64,000 nt of DNA from Branchinecta lynchi (taxonomy: Eukaryota > Arthropoda > Branchiopoda > Anostraca > Branchinectidae), in contig JAKZAP010000021.1 of assembly GCA_023053575.1 (NCBI GenBank), forward strand, positions 12,276,212-12,340,211. The letters are read 5' to 3'. This document shows positions 33,883 to 46,700 of this stretch, in pieces. The first letter of the stretch is position 1. Each line of letters starts with the position of its first letter. The position numbers were made by a program, and so were the translations under genes. A model generated the notes under the pieces. It was not told the origin of the DNA. It searched no databases and saw nothing but the letters and a program-made list of their open reading frames with translations.

Positions 33883-35954
33883 ATTGTCCCATGTCAAGCA
33901 TGAGTGAATCCGAGCAATTGAATCTCGAGCTTGCTGCTGCACCAGGTCTGGATTGCTCTACTGTCGTGCTCTTGGAAGGCCAAGATTCACCTTCACGCTC
34001 GCTGGATGGTGATGCCGGTGAGGAGGCCTATTCTTCGTCGGCCGTCGATGATTTCAGCCCTCCAGCACCAGGGATGCAAGAGAGGGGGCATGAGGAGAAT
34101 GAAATTGAAGGTGAGGAGCATGTTGAAAGTACCGAAAGCCTCATTGGCGTCATTCCTGGTGCAGAAAATGTAGAAGCGAGCCTTAATTCTGAAGCCAATG
34201 GTCAAGTATCTCAGCATGGGTCTCGACCTTTTACGCCTTTATCCTCGTCAGAACAGGTCGACCTGAGCGAGATGATGCCAGCTATTCAGGTACTGAAACC
34301 TGAAGGCTTAAAACGTTCAGTAGATGAGAATAGATGTCTGAACGACATTCCAGGAGTGATTGTGCAAGAAGGCGATGGTCATGCGTCGGCCGAAGAAGAT
34401 GTGAAGGTCATTGACAAGGTCTATGATCCAACCACTCTGGGATTAGAGTCAACTTGTGATGTTAGCGGTACTGGCAGTACAGATGCAGCAATCGATTCAG
34501 GAACTGATTTTATGGATGACGCGTTACTCCTACATGCATCCAATCCGGATCAACCTTCTTCACCTGTTAATGATCGCAAACGTACCGCGGCAAAGAAGCC
34601 AATGAATCGCAAGCGATCGCATGGAGAAATAGAAAAGGCTGATGAAGATCTTATCACTGTGATCATAGAAGACCTGGAAGCTGAAGAAGAGACTGATGAG
34701 GACGCAGGAGTAAGTGGTGGACAGCCAGTGAAAGACGAACTGCTGGAACTAAGTGCCACAAACGTGAGCGAAGACATTTTTGTGCATACCGAAAATAACA
34801 CGCTCCTTGATCCATCGATTAATGCAGCTCACGTGAGTTCTGTCGACAAAGCAGACTGCCTTGATGTTGAGCTAGATGAGATCACGGCTGAGAGCTGTCC
34901 TTCTACTGTCCTTGTAGAAATTCCATCAGAAGACGAACAGTCGATGGAAATCGTGAAGTGTGCAGCCAACGAGTTCGTGGCTACGTCTGGCGAACTCAGT
35001 GAGTCAAAACCGATACTTTCAGATCAAAAGGTATCACTTGGAAGAATTACAGCAGAGGGGATTTCCGAACAAGCTTACAATTCTCCAACAAATGAAGGTG
35101 TGGATGGCTTTCACTCAGCTGCTTCACCTGCCGATACTGAGTCCCCTACTGTACACAGCTTCAACTCTGAATTAAATGAACCAACTTCGCTTGAACTGTC
35201 TCTACAAAACCTATCCGAGAGTCAGCCTAAGGACATAACGGAGATCTCGCACGAAGCTACGTCGGACGCCGCAACCGAGTTAATCTTTGTTCAGAAAGAG
35301 GGGGAAGAAGAGCTTAAAACAAACTCAGTAGAAACCGCCTCTGCCGAAAATGGAACGGAACTAGACGGTTTTGATTTAGCCGATGAGATAACGGTGTTTC
35401 TAGACAACGATGTTGACAGACATGACCCCCATGAAGTAGAAGCGCTTGAAGGTGTTTCAGCACAAGACGCTGATGAACGCGGTGAGGAGTTGGAAGAGAA
35501 CTCAGTCGACAAGGTTGAGCCCCATCACGCTCAGGAACCCAAGTCCGAGCTCATTTCCTCGGAAGAACTAGTTTCCCATGTGCAGACTACCGCAGAAGCC
35601 GACGAGCTTCATGATGAGGTGAAGATGAAGCTTATCAACGCACTAGGAGGTAAACGCGCATACGACACGAAAGTTACGATCTCGGGCAAAGGTGTAGCAA
35701 ATATCGGCAAGTATCAGTTCACGACCTCGCTACTCGCCAAGCTAGGCTACTTTAAGCCTACTGAAAAGTGGTCACCGAGAAATAGCTGGCAGGGCGTGTG
35801 GCTAGGAAAGAATGGTGTGAAGAGTATGAAAGACTTTCTTGCCAGTGGTGATGTTCAGGATCTGGCGATAAGTGAAGCCCTGAACCAGTGTATTGAGAAT
35901 CAGCCGTGTGAAGAGGTAAATCTTGAGAAGGATTTCTACGTTTCTATTCAGTAG
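33883..35954 (+). CDS. Acidic, probably nuclear protein with a compact C-terminal domain
   Basis: I place the start at ATG 33891, just after a strong acceptor (ACAGTATTTTTTCATTTAG at 33882). The protein is then 687 residues and its 5' UTR is spliced on. The frame also reads upstream to an ATG at 33801, which would add a hydrophobic leader; I take that as intron. Residues 1 to about 560 are Glu/Asp/Ser/Thr-rich and look disordered. A basic cluster at about 227-243 (RKRTAAKKPMNRKRSH) resembles a bipartite nuclear localisation signal. Residues about 575-687 form an ordered domain: MKLINALGG, NIGKYQFTTSLLAKLGYF (about 603-620), WQGVWLGKNGVKSMKDFL, then an acidic end and TAG. The domain recalls phage/bacterial lysozyme-like domains with G-x-Y-Q-F. 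That is an impression only, and I cannot place the catalytic Glu. No intron breaks the coding part. It converges with the GM2-activator-like gene 0.7 kb away. Confidence 0.75.
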
Positions 35955-36632
35955 ATGGCATGCCTCTCAGGAAGAGGTGAGGCGTACTATTATTTTTCAG
36001 AATTTTTGAAGTTGAAGCTGCTAGTACTTATGAATAGTCGATCTGCCGATATTACGAAGTTGAACTTATGTTAGCAATTCGTTTTCTACTTTTATATATT
36101 TATACGAATATAAAATCGCTCAAGGGAAGCGGCTTGGAGATCAGAGGAGTTAGGATCTCCTGTCCAACTGTTGAGGATTACAAACTTCTGTCCAACAGCC
36201 CTCGAAGCTAATTTTACAGAGCTAGAAGTTTGACTAGTAGTGACCAGTGTTGCCGTCGACTGCAGAATTCTGCGAAGAAGTTTTCGACTTCTTCGATAAA
36301 GTGAGCCAGAATTCTTCGACCAATGAGACGACACGAAAAGCAGAAGTAAATAATTATAAAACAGAAACGTGAGATTTCTCGATAATAATTGGTAACAATT
36401 TCGTCGGTTTTGTGGTCGAATGTCATTGGTTCGTCAGAGAAAAGAGACACTAATGATTGGGACTGGTCGGAGATACTAGTAATGATTGGGTCTGGTCGGA
36501 GAGCTGGCACTAAAGTCTTAACTGTCTAATGTCATCCTTGCCGGTTGCGGTTTTCGGAAATTACTGTAGAAAACGTATAATTGGAAAAAAATAATTTATA
36601 ACTAGTAGTCTAACATAATTGTATTTTCCTTT
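35955..36632. other. Gap between convergent genes: both 3' ends
   Basis: 3' UTRs of the + and - genes must lie here. No exact AATAAA was seen on either strand near the stops. A short inverted repeat, AGAATTCTGCGAAGAAG / CTTCTTCG..AGAATTCTTCG, lies at about 36265-36320. Confidence 0.4.
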
Positions 36633-37713
36633 CTAATGATGAAAGCGTCCGAAGAAACCGTAAAATTGTCGCCTGTGTTTCCTGGTATCATACGCTTTGG
36701 TTTGTACTACCTCGTCAGTGGTTTCTTCGGTGGCTGGTGCTGGGGTGGATGTAGTCTTCTTGCCAGAATATTGTTCTGGAGCGCCAGATCCTTCCGTGGT
36801 GTCGTCGGTGGCTGGTTCAAGGGTGGTGGTTGTCTTCTTGCCAGAATATTTCTCTGGGGCACCTGACTCGTCCGTGGTGTCATCGGTGGCTGGTGCTGGG
36901 GTGGTTGTGGTCTTCTTTCCAGAGTATTCTTCTGGAGCACCAGACTCATCCGTGGTGTCGTCGGTAGCTGGGGCTGGGGTGGTGGTGGTCTTTTTGCCAG
37001 AGTACTTTTCTGGAGCACCAGACTCGTCCGTGGTGTCATCAGTGGCTGGTGCTGGAGTAGTAGTGGTCTTCTTGCCAGGATATTCTTCTGGAGCGCCAGA
37101 CTCGTCCGTGGTGTCATCAGTGGCTGGTGCTGGAGTGGTAGTGGTCTTCTTGCCAGGATATTCTTCTGGAGCACCAGACTCGTCCGTGGTGTCATCAGTG
37201 GCTGGTGTTGGAGTAGTAGTGGTCTTCTTACCAGGATATTCTTCTGGAGCACCAGACTCATCCGTGGTGTCGTCGGTAGCTGGGGCTGGGGTGGTGGTGG
37301 TCTTTTTGCCAGAGTACTTTTCTGGAGCACCAGACTCGTCCGTGGTGTCATCAGTGGCTGGTGCTGGAGTAGTAGTGGTCTTCTTGCCAGGATATTCTTC
37401 TGGAGCACCAGACTCGTCCGTGGTGTCATCAGTGGCTGGTGCTGGAGTAGTAGTGGTCTTCTTGCCAGGATATTCTTCTGGAGCACCAGACTCGTCCGTG
37501 GTGTCATCAGTGGCTGGTGCTGGAGTGGTAGTGGTCTTCTTGCCAGGATATTCTTCTGGAGCACCAGACTCGTCCGTGGTGTCATCAGTGGCTGGTGCTG
37601 GAGTAGTAGTGGTCTTCTTGCCAGGATATTCTTCTGGAGCACCAGACTCGTCCGTGGTGTCATCAGTGGCTGGTGCTGGGGTAGTGGTTGTCTTCTTTCC
37701 ATTGAATTGCTCA
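36633..37713 (-). CDS. GM2-activator-like gene, exon 5 (repeat tail)
   Basis: Acceptor GGAACCTAATTTCAG|T joins the split codon from exon 4 (AG|T). After EQFNGKK come 12 to 13 units of 78 bp. Each reads DESGAPEEYPGKK followed by a Thr/Pro block TTTTPAPATDDTT; some units have EKYSGKK. Differences between units fall mostly at third positions in this frame: ACT/ACC/ACA, GCA/GCC, GAT/GAC, AAG/AAA. That supports translation of this frame over the other open frames. The end is unique: DEVVQTKAYDTRKHRR, then QFYGFFGRFHH and TAG (36633-36635). There is no ATG, so the frame must be entered by splicing. Confidence 0.75.
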
Positions 37714-40700
37714 CTGAAATTAGGTTCCGTTATTCTTTGTACCCGCTAGAGGGTCCGGTTCGAAGTTCTAAAGAACACAGTGAGATATATCCTCAGTAAA
37801 GTAGACATGCCCATTACATTTCCCCCCGACAGTATTCAGAGTAAATGGTGGACCATGTATCACACCGTCGTCAGATATGCAGTGAAAAGGTTCCAGCGAA
37901 TGGCCTACAGTTTAGCCCTGAATCCCACGTGGGAACTGTGGGTGACTGTGGTAACCGCGAGCTTTGACCTAGACCTAGCTTTAACTGACATTTTGGGATA
38001 GGATTATGCAATTGAGGTTGCATGTAGTGGCGTCATTTCAGTAACCTTGGGAGTGGGACCAAAGATCAGTTTTGCGACATAAGTCCCAGGCTACACTGCC
38101 TCAAAAGTTGGTTACTCGTTTTAGGGTAAACTTAAAGTAGATTTTGAATATACCTGAAAGTCAAGTTATGGCTCTGCATAAGACGAAGAAGAGCCAAGTT
38201 CTATTTTTCTTTTACAGCTTATTACAGCGCGCCCCGAGGAAAAGACGAATTAGATATTCCTTCAGCCCAAGCTGACTGCGAATCATATTTGACGGTGAAA
38301 AACAGATAGTTAGCTACAGTTTAAAACATAGTACTAATAAAACATAGATGACTAACCCGTTTTGGACCGTCAAATATAAAAAACGAATTTATATACGTCG
38401 TATTACACCTATTTAAATAATGTTTTAGATACGCGGCGTTTCAGAGAAAACCCCGAAAAAGGACAAATAGCGAAATTAAATGAAATACAGTTATGTGTTG
38501 TGAAACAAATCAAGTCAAGTCAAGGACGAGTAGGAAGAACCTTCTAAAAACTCTATGACACCTTAATGGAGCTTCAAGGAAATTAAGACTGCACTTGAAA
38601 TAGTTTGTGTTGAGCTTCTTTTACAAACCGGAACACCTTGGTACATCTTGGCCTCTAAATAGGTTTCACCAGGCAAAGCAATGAGGTTACTGTAAGGTAT
38701 GTTCGAAAACTACTTTAAATAATTAATTTGAGTCGTGAGTACTGGAACTTGGATGGGGGATCGAAAGGCATCTGGAATGGTGGCTATTGCCTATGGTTAA
38801 AGTGAGCTGTCGCATTTCCGGAATTTGAGGGATTACTTACCTATTCACCAAGGTGAATTTCATCAGTGCGCAGCCGAGGATATCATCTGGTGCTGCTGCT
38901 GAGTACAGCCTGATAAGCTGCTCGTAATCGCCCTGTAAAAAGAAGTCAGTTTGATTCTCCGGTTATAGTTAGCTGCCGGCGCATTCTGTCGAGACATCCA
39001 AGAAAGGAGTCGGTCAAGACTGGTCAGTGAAGGCATGGAAGTGGGAATGAATGATAAAGGTTTCTGCTCCTAAAGCATTGTCATAATAGGTGTAATAAGC
39101 TGAATAACGCTATACGCGATGTTTACGTCTTAATACACACGCCCGTTCAAATACGAACCCGAGAGGCTCTTATCAATGCAGCGAGCAGTGTTGCCAAGGT
39201 CATACAGTGTTTCGAGTTTCTGAAGATAAGAAAAGTGTTCTTAGTGTCACTTGAAGTACACCAGTACAATTTGACGCCCAATACATTGTAAAAAGCAGTT
39301 AAATCTACGGATGGGCAGCATTGGTCTTCGAAGTAGCATTAAGCAGTCGCAACAGAACAAAACGTGTTATTTTGGAGAAAAGTTGTTTCTTCAGCTTCCA
39401 ACAAAGTATAAGTTTACTGCTTCCCGTGGCAACCCTGACGACTCTGCTCCTTTCCTCGGTCCGCTGGCTGAACCAACCAAGCGATCTGATTGGCCCTGCA
39501 TAAGCCAGAATAGAACGCTAGTCTTATTACAGCGCGCTCCGACGAAAAGAGGAACCTGTAATAAGTCTTATACGTGGTAATACACCTTATTAACTAGGAC
39601 AATGCTTAAGATTTCGAAAGATGAAAGCCCTCACGTAGGAATGTAACGACTCGGATCTTTATGTAAACACATACTTTATTAACAAAGCAAATATCCAAAA
39701 AGATGGTTTCACTAATACTTCACAGGTCCCACCTCGGGACCTGGGTTCCTTGGGTTATCTCCTTTTGTTTCAAAACCGCGAATGAGTCTGCTCAATTTCG
39801 TTGAACGTAAATGCAAAGTAAGTTCCCCCGTAGCCCAGCTCGTATGCAGTATGATGGCTTTTGGGGGCCATTAACCGGCACTGCAGTGATCTTTGAATAA
39901 ATGGTGAATAAGTTTTTATTTTTATCCATAGTATAGTAAATAGGTTCTTATACATATTGGAAGAGCTAAGCGCACAAAGGTGATAACTCACCTTTGTTCA
40001 CAGATAGAGTTAAAGAGCACCATTTAGAACAAATGTACTCAAATAATTCAAAACAAATAGCCGAGTGGAGCAACGTTCTTTCACAGCTCTTAACGATTTT
40101 GAAAGTGGAACGTTCCGCCTTTACACTATGTGGACGTGGTTTAAGTTGTCTGAGGTATCCGTATGCGACCCCCAAAAGCCACATTCCAAAAGCCAAAGGC
40201 TACATTCAGCAATCAGATACTCCATTCAGTAGTGAGTTTTCTTTAGCAAACACAAATATTCTTTCAGCCGAAGCGGAGTGCGAATTATGATAGTGCAAAA
40301 TGGATACGTCATTTATATTTTTATTACAGCTAAATATCGGCCCGTCTTGGCAAGGGTCCTCTTCAGAGACTCAAACCGCAGGCTTGAGCTTCAGCTGCTT
40401 GAGCCTTTAGGGGCCCCTTTCAAGAAGGGCTGAAATATAGCTCTTCAGCTGACATATCCGTCCCGCACTTTCAAATATTATTCAGCAACCGTAGTTTAAT
40501 ATTTCGGCAAGTTCAACAAGACCAAATGTTTCGATGGGATCCCAAAAATTCAATATTTGATCCAGACAATTGGGTCTTGTCTTCGCCAGACTCAGTCTTT
40601 GCCAGTCTCCTTGAAAATTTTACTATTAAAATTCAGAAACAGATTAAGGCCAAATAGCTAATCATCTGAGAAAACCAAGTTCAGATATGGAGTTAGCATG

Positions 40701-43700
40701 CGTGGTCACCCCTATAAGTCATATCTGTTTTGAACTACTTGTCCGGCGAAAAAAGAAAGCTCAAAAACGAACTCAGCGTATCTTCTTTCCCCAATATTGA
40801 ACATCTAATCAACTTCAAATACAAATTTAACTTATAACAAATTTTCCGGCTTCAGCCGGATTCCGGTCGAACTTTATGTCCGGTTAAAAAACGATTGTCA
40901 TACACAGATTCAGCATCTCTTCTTACATCTCTTTTTGATATCTAATCAACTACAAATAAAACTTTTAATAATTTTACGGTTTCGGCCGGATTCCGGGCGA
41001 ACTACTTGTCCGGGTAGAGAATTATTTTCACAGAAGTGTTCAGCATGTTTTCTTACCCCTAAATAGAACATCTAATCGACTCCAGATAGAACTTTGACTT
41101 TTAACAAACTTTCCGGTTTTGGCCGGATTCCGGGCGAACTACGTATCCGGCAAGAAAATGGTTTTCACCGTCGAGTTCAGCATGTTCACCCACCCATAAT
41201 TCGAACATCTAATGAACTTCAAATAAAACTTTTACTTTTAACAGACTTTCCGGTGTTGGCCGGATTCCGGGCGAACTACTTGTCCGATGACAAAATGGTT
41301 TTCACCATCATGTTCAGCATGTCTTCTTACCCCATAATCGACTATCACATTATCTGTTTAAAAATATTTAATTTTCTCCTTAATTTAAACGCCCTCCCCC
41401 AACTCTAAATGTAGGGCTACAAAGCCCATCTACGAACTTGACCTTACTCTTGACCCAAAGAATCCTCACACCAAGTTTCATCAAAATATATCATTCCCTT
41501 CGAGAGTTATAGTGCGCACAGACGGACAGACGAACGGACGGACAGACGGACAACCTTTGCGATGTCATAGGTATCCCTCCACTTACGTTTTGGGATCCAA
41601 AAAACTAGTCAAGCGGAGCAAGGTACCTTCACAGTTCCTAACACTTATTTAAAATGGAGCTTTACTCGTTTACATCGTCTTGACATGATTTATGCCCAGT
41701 GAGTATCGATTCATGGCCCCAAAATTCGCAATATGGCGCCGCCGAAAGTGGAAAGGATTAATACAGCCATTTTAGGTAACGATAGTCTACTCCAGCGTTT
41801 AAAGCCCTTCAAAGACAACTCTGTTTCTTCAGTTGTATCTTGTAAGTTTCACTATCTCAACTGTTACTGGCTGAGAAATCACTGGCTGAAGGACCCGTCG
41901 TGCCCTCCTCTTGTTCCCTCTTTGGGCCCCCTTGGAATGATCCACTATTGCGAGCGCTGTAGCAACTTTTAGCATTCGGTTTTCACCATATTTTGTGGAG
42001 CTCATAACTCGTGAACGAGTGCAAGTATCAAGTTCAGACTTGGTACACTTGTGGGTATTGGGGTCCAGTTGTGTCTTCTGGGGGTCCCACCCGGTTTAGG
42101 GGCAAATGGGCCCAGATTGCCCAGTGAATAATGTTCATAACTTGACAAGAAACTGGACATAGGACGATGAAATTTCTTGGACGTGTAGATCCCAGGGCTG
42201 GGAAATTGCTTTTAAAGTTTCACCTCCCCCACCCACCCGTCCATGGGCAACAGGGTCCAGATTGACCAGGCGTAAAGTTCGATACCCGTGACAGGACAGG
42301 AATCAATAGCTATCAAGTAGAAACTTGGTAGGATTGGGAGAATTGGGGTCTCTTTTTACTTTTTACGGGTCCCAAACCCCACCCCCACTTGGTTCAGGGG
42401 CAATTGGGACCAGATTGCCAATTTTTTAGTTTTTTTAACTTGAATTAACTGGAGATAAGCCGATGTAATTCCTTTGTGCTTTTGGATCGTGGGGCTTGGG
42501 GAGAGCTGAACCACCCCCACCCTCCCCGTTCATAGGCAAGTGGGCCCAAATTGCTCATGAACAAAGTTTTTTTTACCCGTGACTGGAATCAAACTCTAAG
42601 CTGGTATACTTGAGGAAAAAAAGGTGTAAATGTATAAATACGCATTTTGATAAGTCCGGACCCCCCCCCCCCGGCTCCCCTCCCGTTCATGGGCAGCTGG
42701 GGTCCAACTCTTGTATATTGGGGAGATATATCTATGGATGAGGATTTAGTGTAATAGCAAGAAATAAGACGACGCGACGTACTTTAATCTTTAATGAACA
42801 GTTGGAAACTTGACTGTTTTGTCATATGATCGATGATATGCCGTTCTTAATCAATTGTGACAGAGGGGGCATTAGGCTGCTATGATCTGGTTTATTGCAC
42901 TTGCTATTACCTTGCAAATGGAAAATAGGTTTAAAGGGTGGGACTGGCTGGCAGATCATTCAGTGTTCGAACAAATGCTATTCGTGCAAGATGTTTAACA
43001 TTTCTCTGGATTTATACTGGCGGTTAGTTTACATTTAAAGCTTTTAAAGTGGGATGATTACAGATTAGGTTATTCCAATCTTGTTTGGTTATCGGGGATG
43101 AGAAATGTCTGGATTTTAAAGCTGTCTAATGTGATAAACATTTTACTTTTATACTCCACGTCTGAGCGCTTGCGCACTTGTTTTTGAGCGTCTGTGCATT
43201 GTGATGGGCAATAAATATATTATTATTATTATTATAATGCAAATGCAACCTACTTCCGTGACTATATCATTAATTATTAAACGCGGAGACCAGCATTTCA
43301 TATGTTACATTCTCAACCCGCTAACGGCACCTCGGTAATCTTTGCACTTGCTACGATTCACCATTTTCCATGTGCATTATGCTCCCGTGGAGTGTTCGCG
43401 TATCATGCCAGTGATGCATAAAACCAGTTATCTTAATTTTGCCGAGTTTTTGCTTGAAGCCAATGGGTCTGGGAAGAGGATTAATAGCCGACGATGTGGA
43501 CAATTTGTTAAAAGCACAGACGATTAACCATTTTCCATATGCATTCTGCTTCCGGCGAGTGTTCGCGTATGATGATAATAAAAAGATGTTAAAAATTTGA
43601 GAAGTTGTTTCTTTAAGTACTGTAAATTTCTGATGTATCTTCCAAAATCTTTTCGTAATCGTAAATTGGTTTCGAATTTTAATGTTCAGGATAGTATTAA

Positions 43701-46700
43701 TACACTTTTTCGTTCGCATTCAAATCTATTTTCCCTCCACACATATCCTACCCTCTCAGCCTATGAAATTATTAGCCAGTTTTTTGGGATCCCAAAACGT
43801 AAGTGGAGGGATACCTATGATATCGCAAAAGTTGTCCGTCTGTCCGTCCGTCCGTCTGTCCGTCCGTTTGTAAGCACGATAACTCTTGAAGGGAATGAGA
43901 TATTTTGATGAAACTTGGTGTGAGGATTCGTTGGGTCGCCGGACCAGTCAAGTTCGTAGATGGGCTTTGTAGCTCTACATTTAGGGGTGGGGGAGGGGAT
44001 TCAAATTAAGGGGCAAACAAAATATTTTGAAACAGCTAATGTGATAGTCGATTATGGGGTAAGAAGACATGATGAAAACCATTTTGTCATCGGACAAGTA
44101 GTTCAACCGGAATCCGGCCAAAACCGGAAAGTTTGTTGAAAGTAAAGTTTTATTTGAAGTTGATTAGATGTTCGATTTAGGGGTAGGAAGACATGCTGAA
44201 GACGATGGTGAAAACTATTTTCTCGACAGAAAAGTATTTCGCCCGGAATCCGGCCCAAACCGGATAGTTTGTTGAAAGTAAAAGTTTTATTTGAAGTTGA
44301 TTAGATGTTCGTTTTAGGGGTAGGAAGACATGCTGAAGACGATGGTGAAAACTATTTTCTCGACGGACAAGTATTTCGACCGGAATCCGGCCCAAACCGG
44401 AAAGTTTGTCAAAATTAAAAGTTTTATTTGGAGTTGATTAGATGTTCGATTTAGGGCAAGAAGACATGCTGAACACTTATGTGAAAACATTTTTCTACCC
44501 GGACATGTAGTTCGCCCGGAATCCGGCCAAAACCGGAAAACTGCTGGAAGTCAAAATTTTATTTCTAGTTGATTAGGTAAGCGATTTAGGGGTAAGAAGA
44601 GATGAGGAGTCCCTGTATGACAATCATATTTTATCCGGACGTATAGTTCGACCGGAATCCGGCTGGAATCGGAAAATTTGTCTATAAGCTAAATTTCTAT
44701 TTGATTGGTTAGATGTTCATTACTGGGAAAAGAAGATACCCTGATTTTGTCTTTGAGCTTTCTTTTTTCGCCGGACAAGTAGTTCTGGAGTTCGGCCGGA
44801 ATTGGGCAATTGGCAGAAGTGGCAGGAAGTTTTCGTCAAAACAGATATGACTTATAGGGGTAAACACACATGCTGAATCCATATCTGAACTTGGTTTTCT
44901 CAGGTGATTAGCTATTTGGGCTTAATCTGTTTCTGAATTTTAATTGTAAAAATGTTCAAGGAGTCTGGCTATGACTGGATCTGGCTAAGACAAGACCCAG
45001 TTGTCTGGATCAGATATTGAATTTTTGGGATCCCATAGAAACCTTTGGTCTTGTCATTCCTGAAACCGATTAGTGTGCTTACAAATTTTAAGTCTATTTA
45101 GTGTGTGTTTTTTTTTATATGAAAAGAATGTTGTCGTGCTTATTTACATTCTTTTGTTTAAGTGTTTTAATATTTTACTTTTGTATTTTATTCATACTCC
45201 GCTGTTACACAAAAGCGGATCATAAATAAAAAAAAAAAAAAAAAAAATGCTAGCAATGGGTGAAAGCGGTTCTCTTAATTTTGCCGAGGTTTTGCTAGCA
45301 GTCAATGGATCTGGAAAGAGGCTTAATAGATAAAGGCGTGGGTAATTTGTTAAAACAGAGCCTAGGCTTGCATCATTCAGGTAGTTTTGTAAATAGTGTG
45401 AGGCGTGCTCTAAGAACGGACCGTTGAGCAGTGCCTATGCTAAGGCCGGGACGACTAGTAAACTCGGTGGCTAGTGATAGTGTCTTGTTGGGTAATAACA
45501 TGGTCATACAGAGTAGCTTTTAGGCCAATGCCAAATCAATACAACAGATTGAAAACCCGATGAAAAATTTGTAGCCTGCGTAGTCAACTTTACGAAAAAG
45601 TTGCATGGATTGATACGTAATAGTACAGAATAGTATCATTTAATGTGCCCAAACTGGGGCAATCTTAAGTAGTAGTATCCAGTAGCATCATGTCTTGCTA
45701 TAGCAGCAGCAAATACACTGTGAAAAGTTTGTCCGTATAAAGATTAATGCTAACTGCAGTATTTGCTACTCGGATTATTCTTATCTCTACGCAGATAAGA
45801 TTAATACCAAAAGAGATAAGATGAATCTGAGTAGCAAATACTGCAGTTAACTTTAATCTTTATACGGAGGAACTTTTTACAGTGTAGCATGCAGCAACAC
45901 GGTAGACTTGACATAGAAGCATGTAGTAGCATCAGTTCGTACTGCATGCTACTTTTTCGTACAACTTCATACTACTATTTTGAGATAAATTTTTCATCGG
46001 GAATGAATCTTTCACGAAGCTTACCGGTCCGTATTGTATATATTCCTGTGGGAGGTTCAAGTTTAGTCCCAAAGTCACAGAGCCAGTAGGGAAGGGGCAT
46101 TCGCAGGGAATATCCTCGGGGAAATAAGGGCAAAAGACCTCGGGCAAGGCCACTAGAGCTCCACAGACATCGACTTCGCTAAAAACATAAACAATCAATC
46201 AATCAAGTTTAATCCAAATAGCTAAAAGCTAGAAGAGAAATTCAAATTTACAAAATACAGAGACGCGAAACAAATTAACTAATACACTTACAAGAAATGA
46301 CCAGGAATAAATGATGGGATGAAACTACGTACAAATTAGGCAGAAGAATTAGCGGGATATGGAGAAAACTGATTGCTAGTATTCCCCTCAGGCCGACGCA
46401 TGGAAGCCGGAAGGGGGGATAGATAGGCCATCTGCAAAATGTTGTATTTCCAAATTCGAATTTTGCCAAGGCTACGGATTATTTTCGTCAAAAGCTTTTT
46501 TCGATCTCTATTCTTTGACAGAAGATAACGAGGACGTAAAAGGTTCCGCTACTCTTCAAGTGGCACCAGTGACCACGATAATGATGAACTTCATTACACA
46601 TTGAAACAGTCCCCAAGAAATATTTGTAGCCTGCGTAGTAGTATGATAGTTCTACGAAAAAGTTGCATGCACTGATGATACGTAATAGTCAAGAGTACTA

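Noticed and set aside
33801..33890. Hydrophobic N-terminal leader (MRSVQFLTV..) on the acidic protein
   Set aside because: A strong acceptor, TTTTTTCATTTAG, lies at 33882 just before MSSMSESE. The leader reads like intron, and the protein's basic cluster fits the nucleus better than secretion.
36697..37749. Long ATG-started frames through the 78-bp repeats: 350 codons on + and 335 codons on -
   Set aside because: They stay open only because the period is a multiple of 3. Unit differences are synonymous in the other minus frame, which also has a splice entry and links to exon 4.
40515..45056. Regular units of about 135 bp that could be taken for a CRISPR array
   Set aside because: The units are contiguous and related along their whole length, with no unique spacers, in an animal genome with dispersed copies on both strands.
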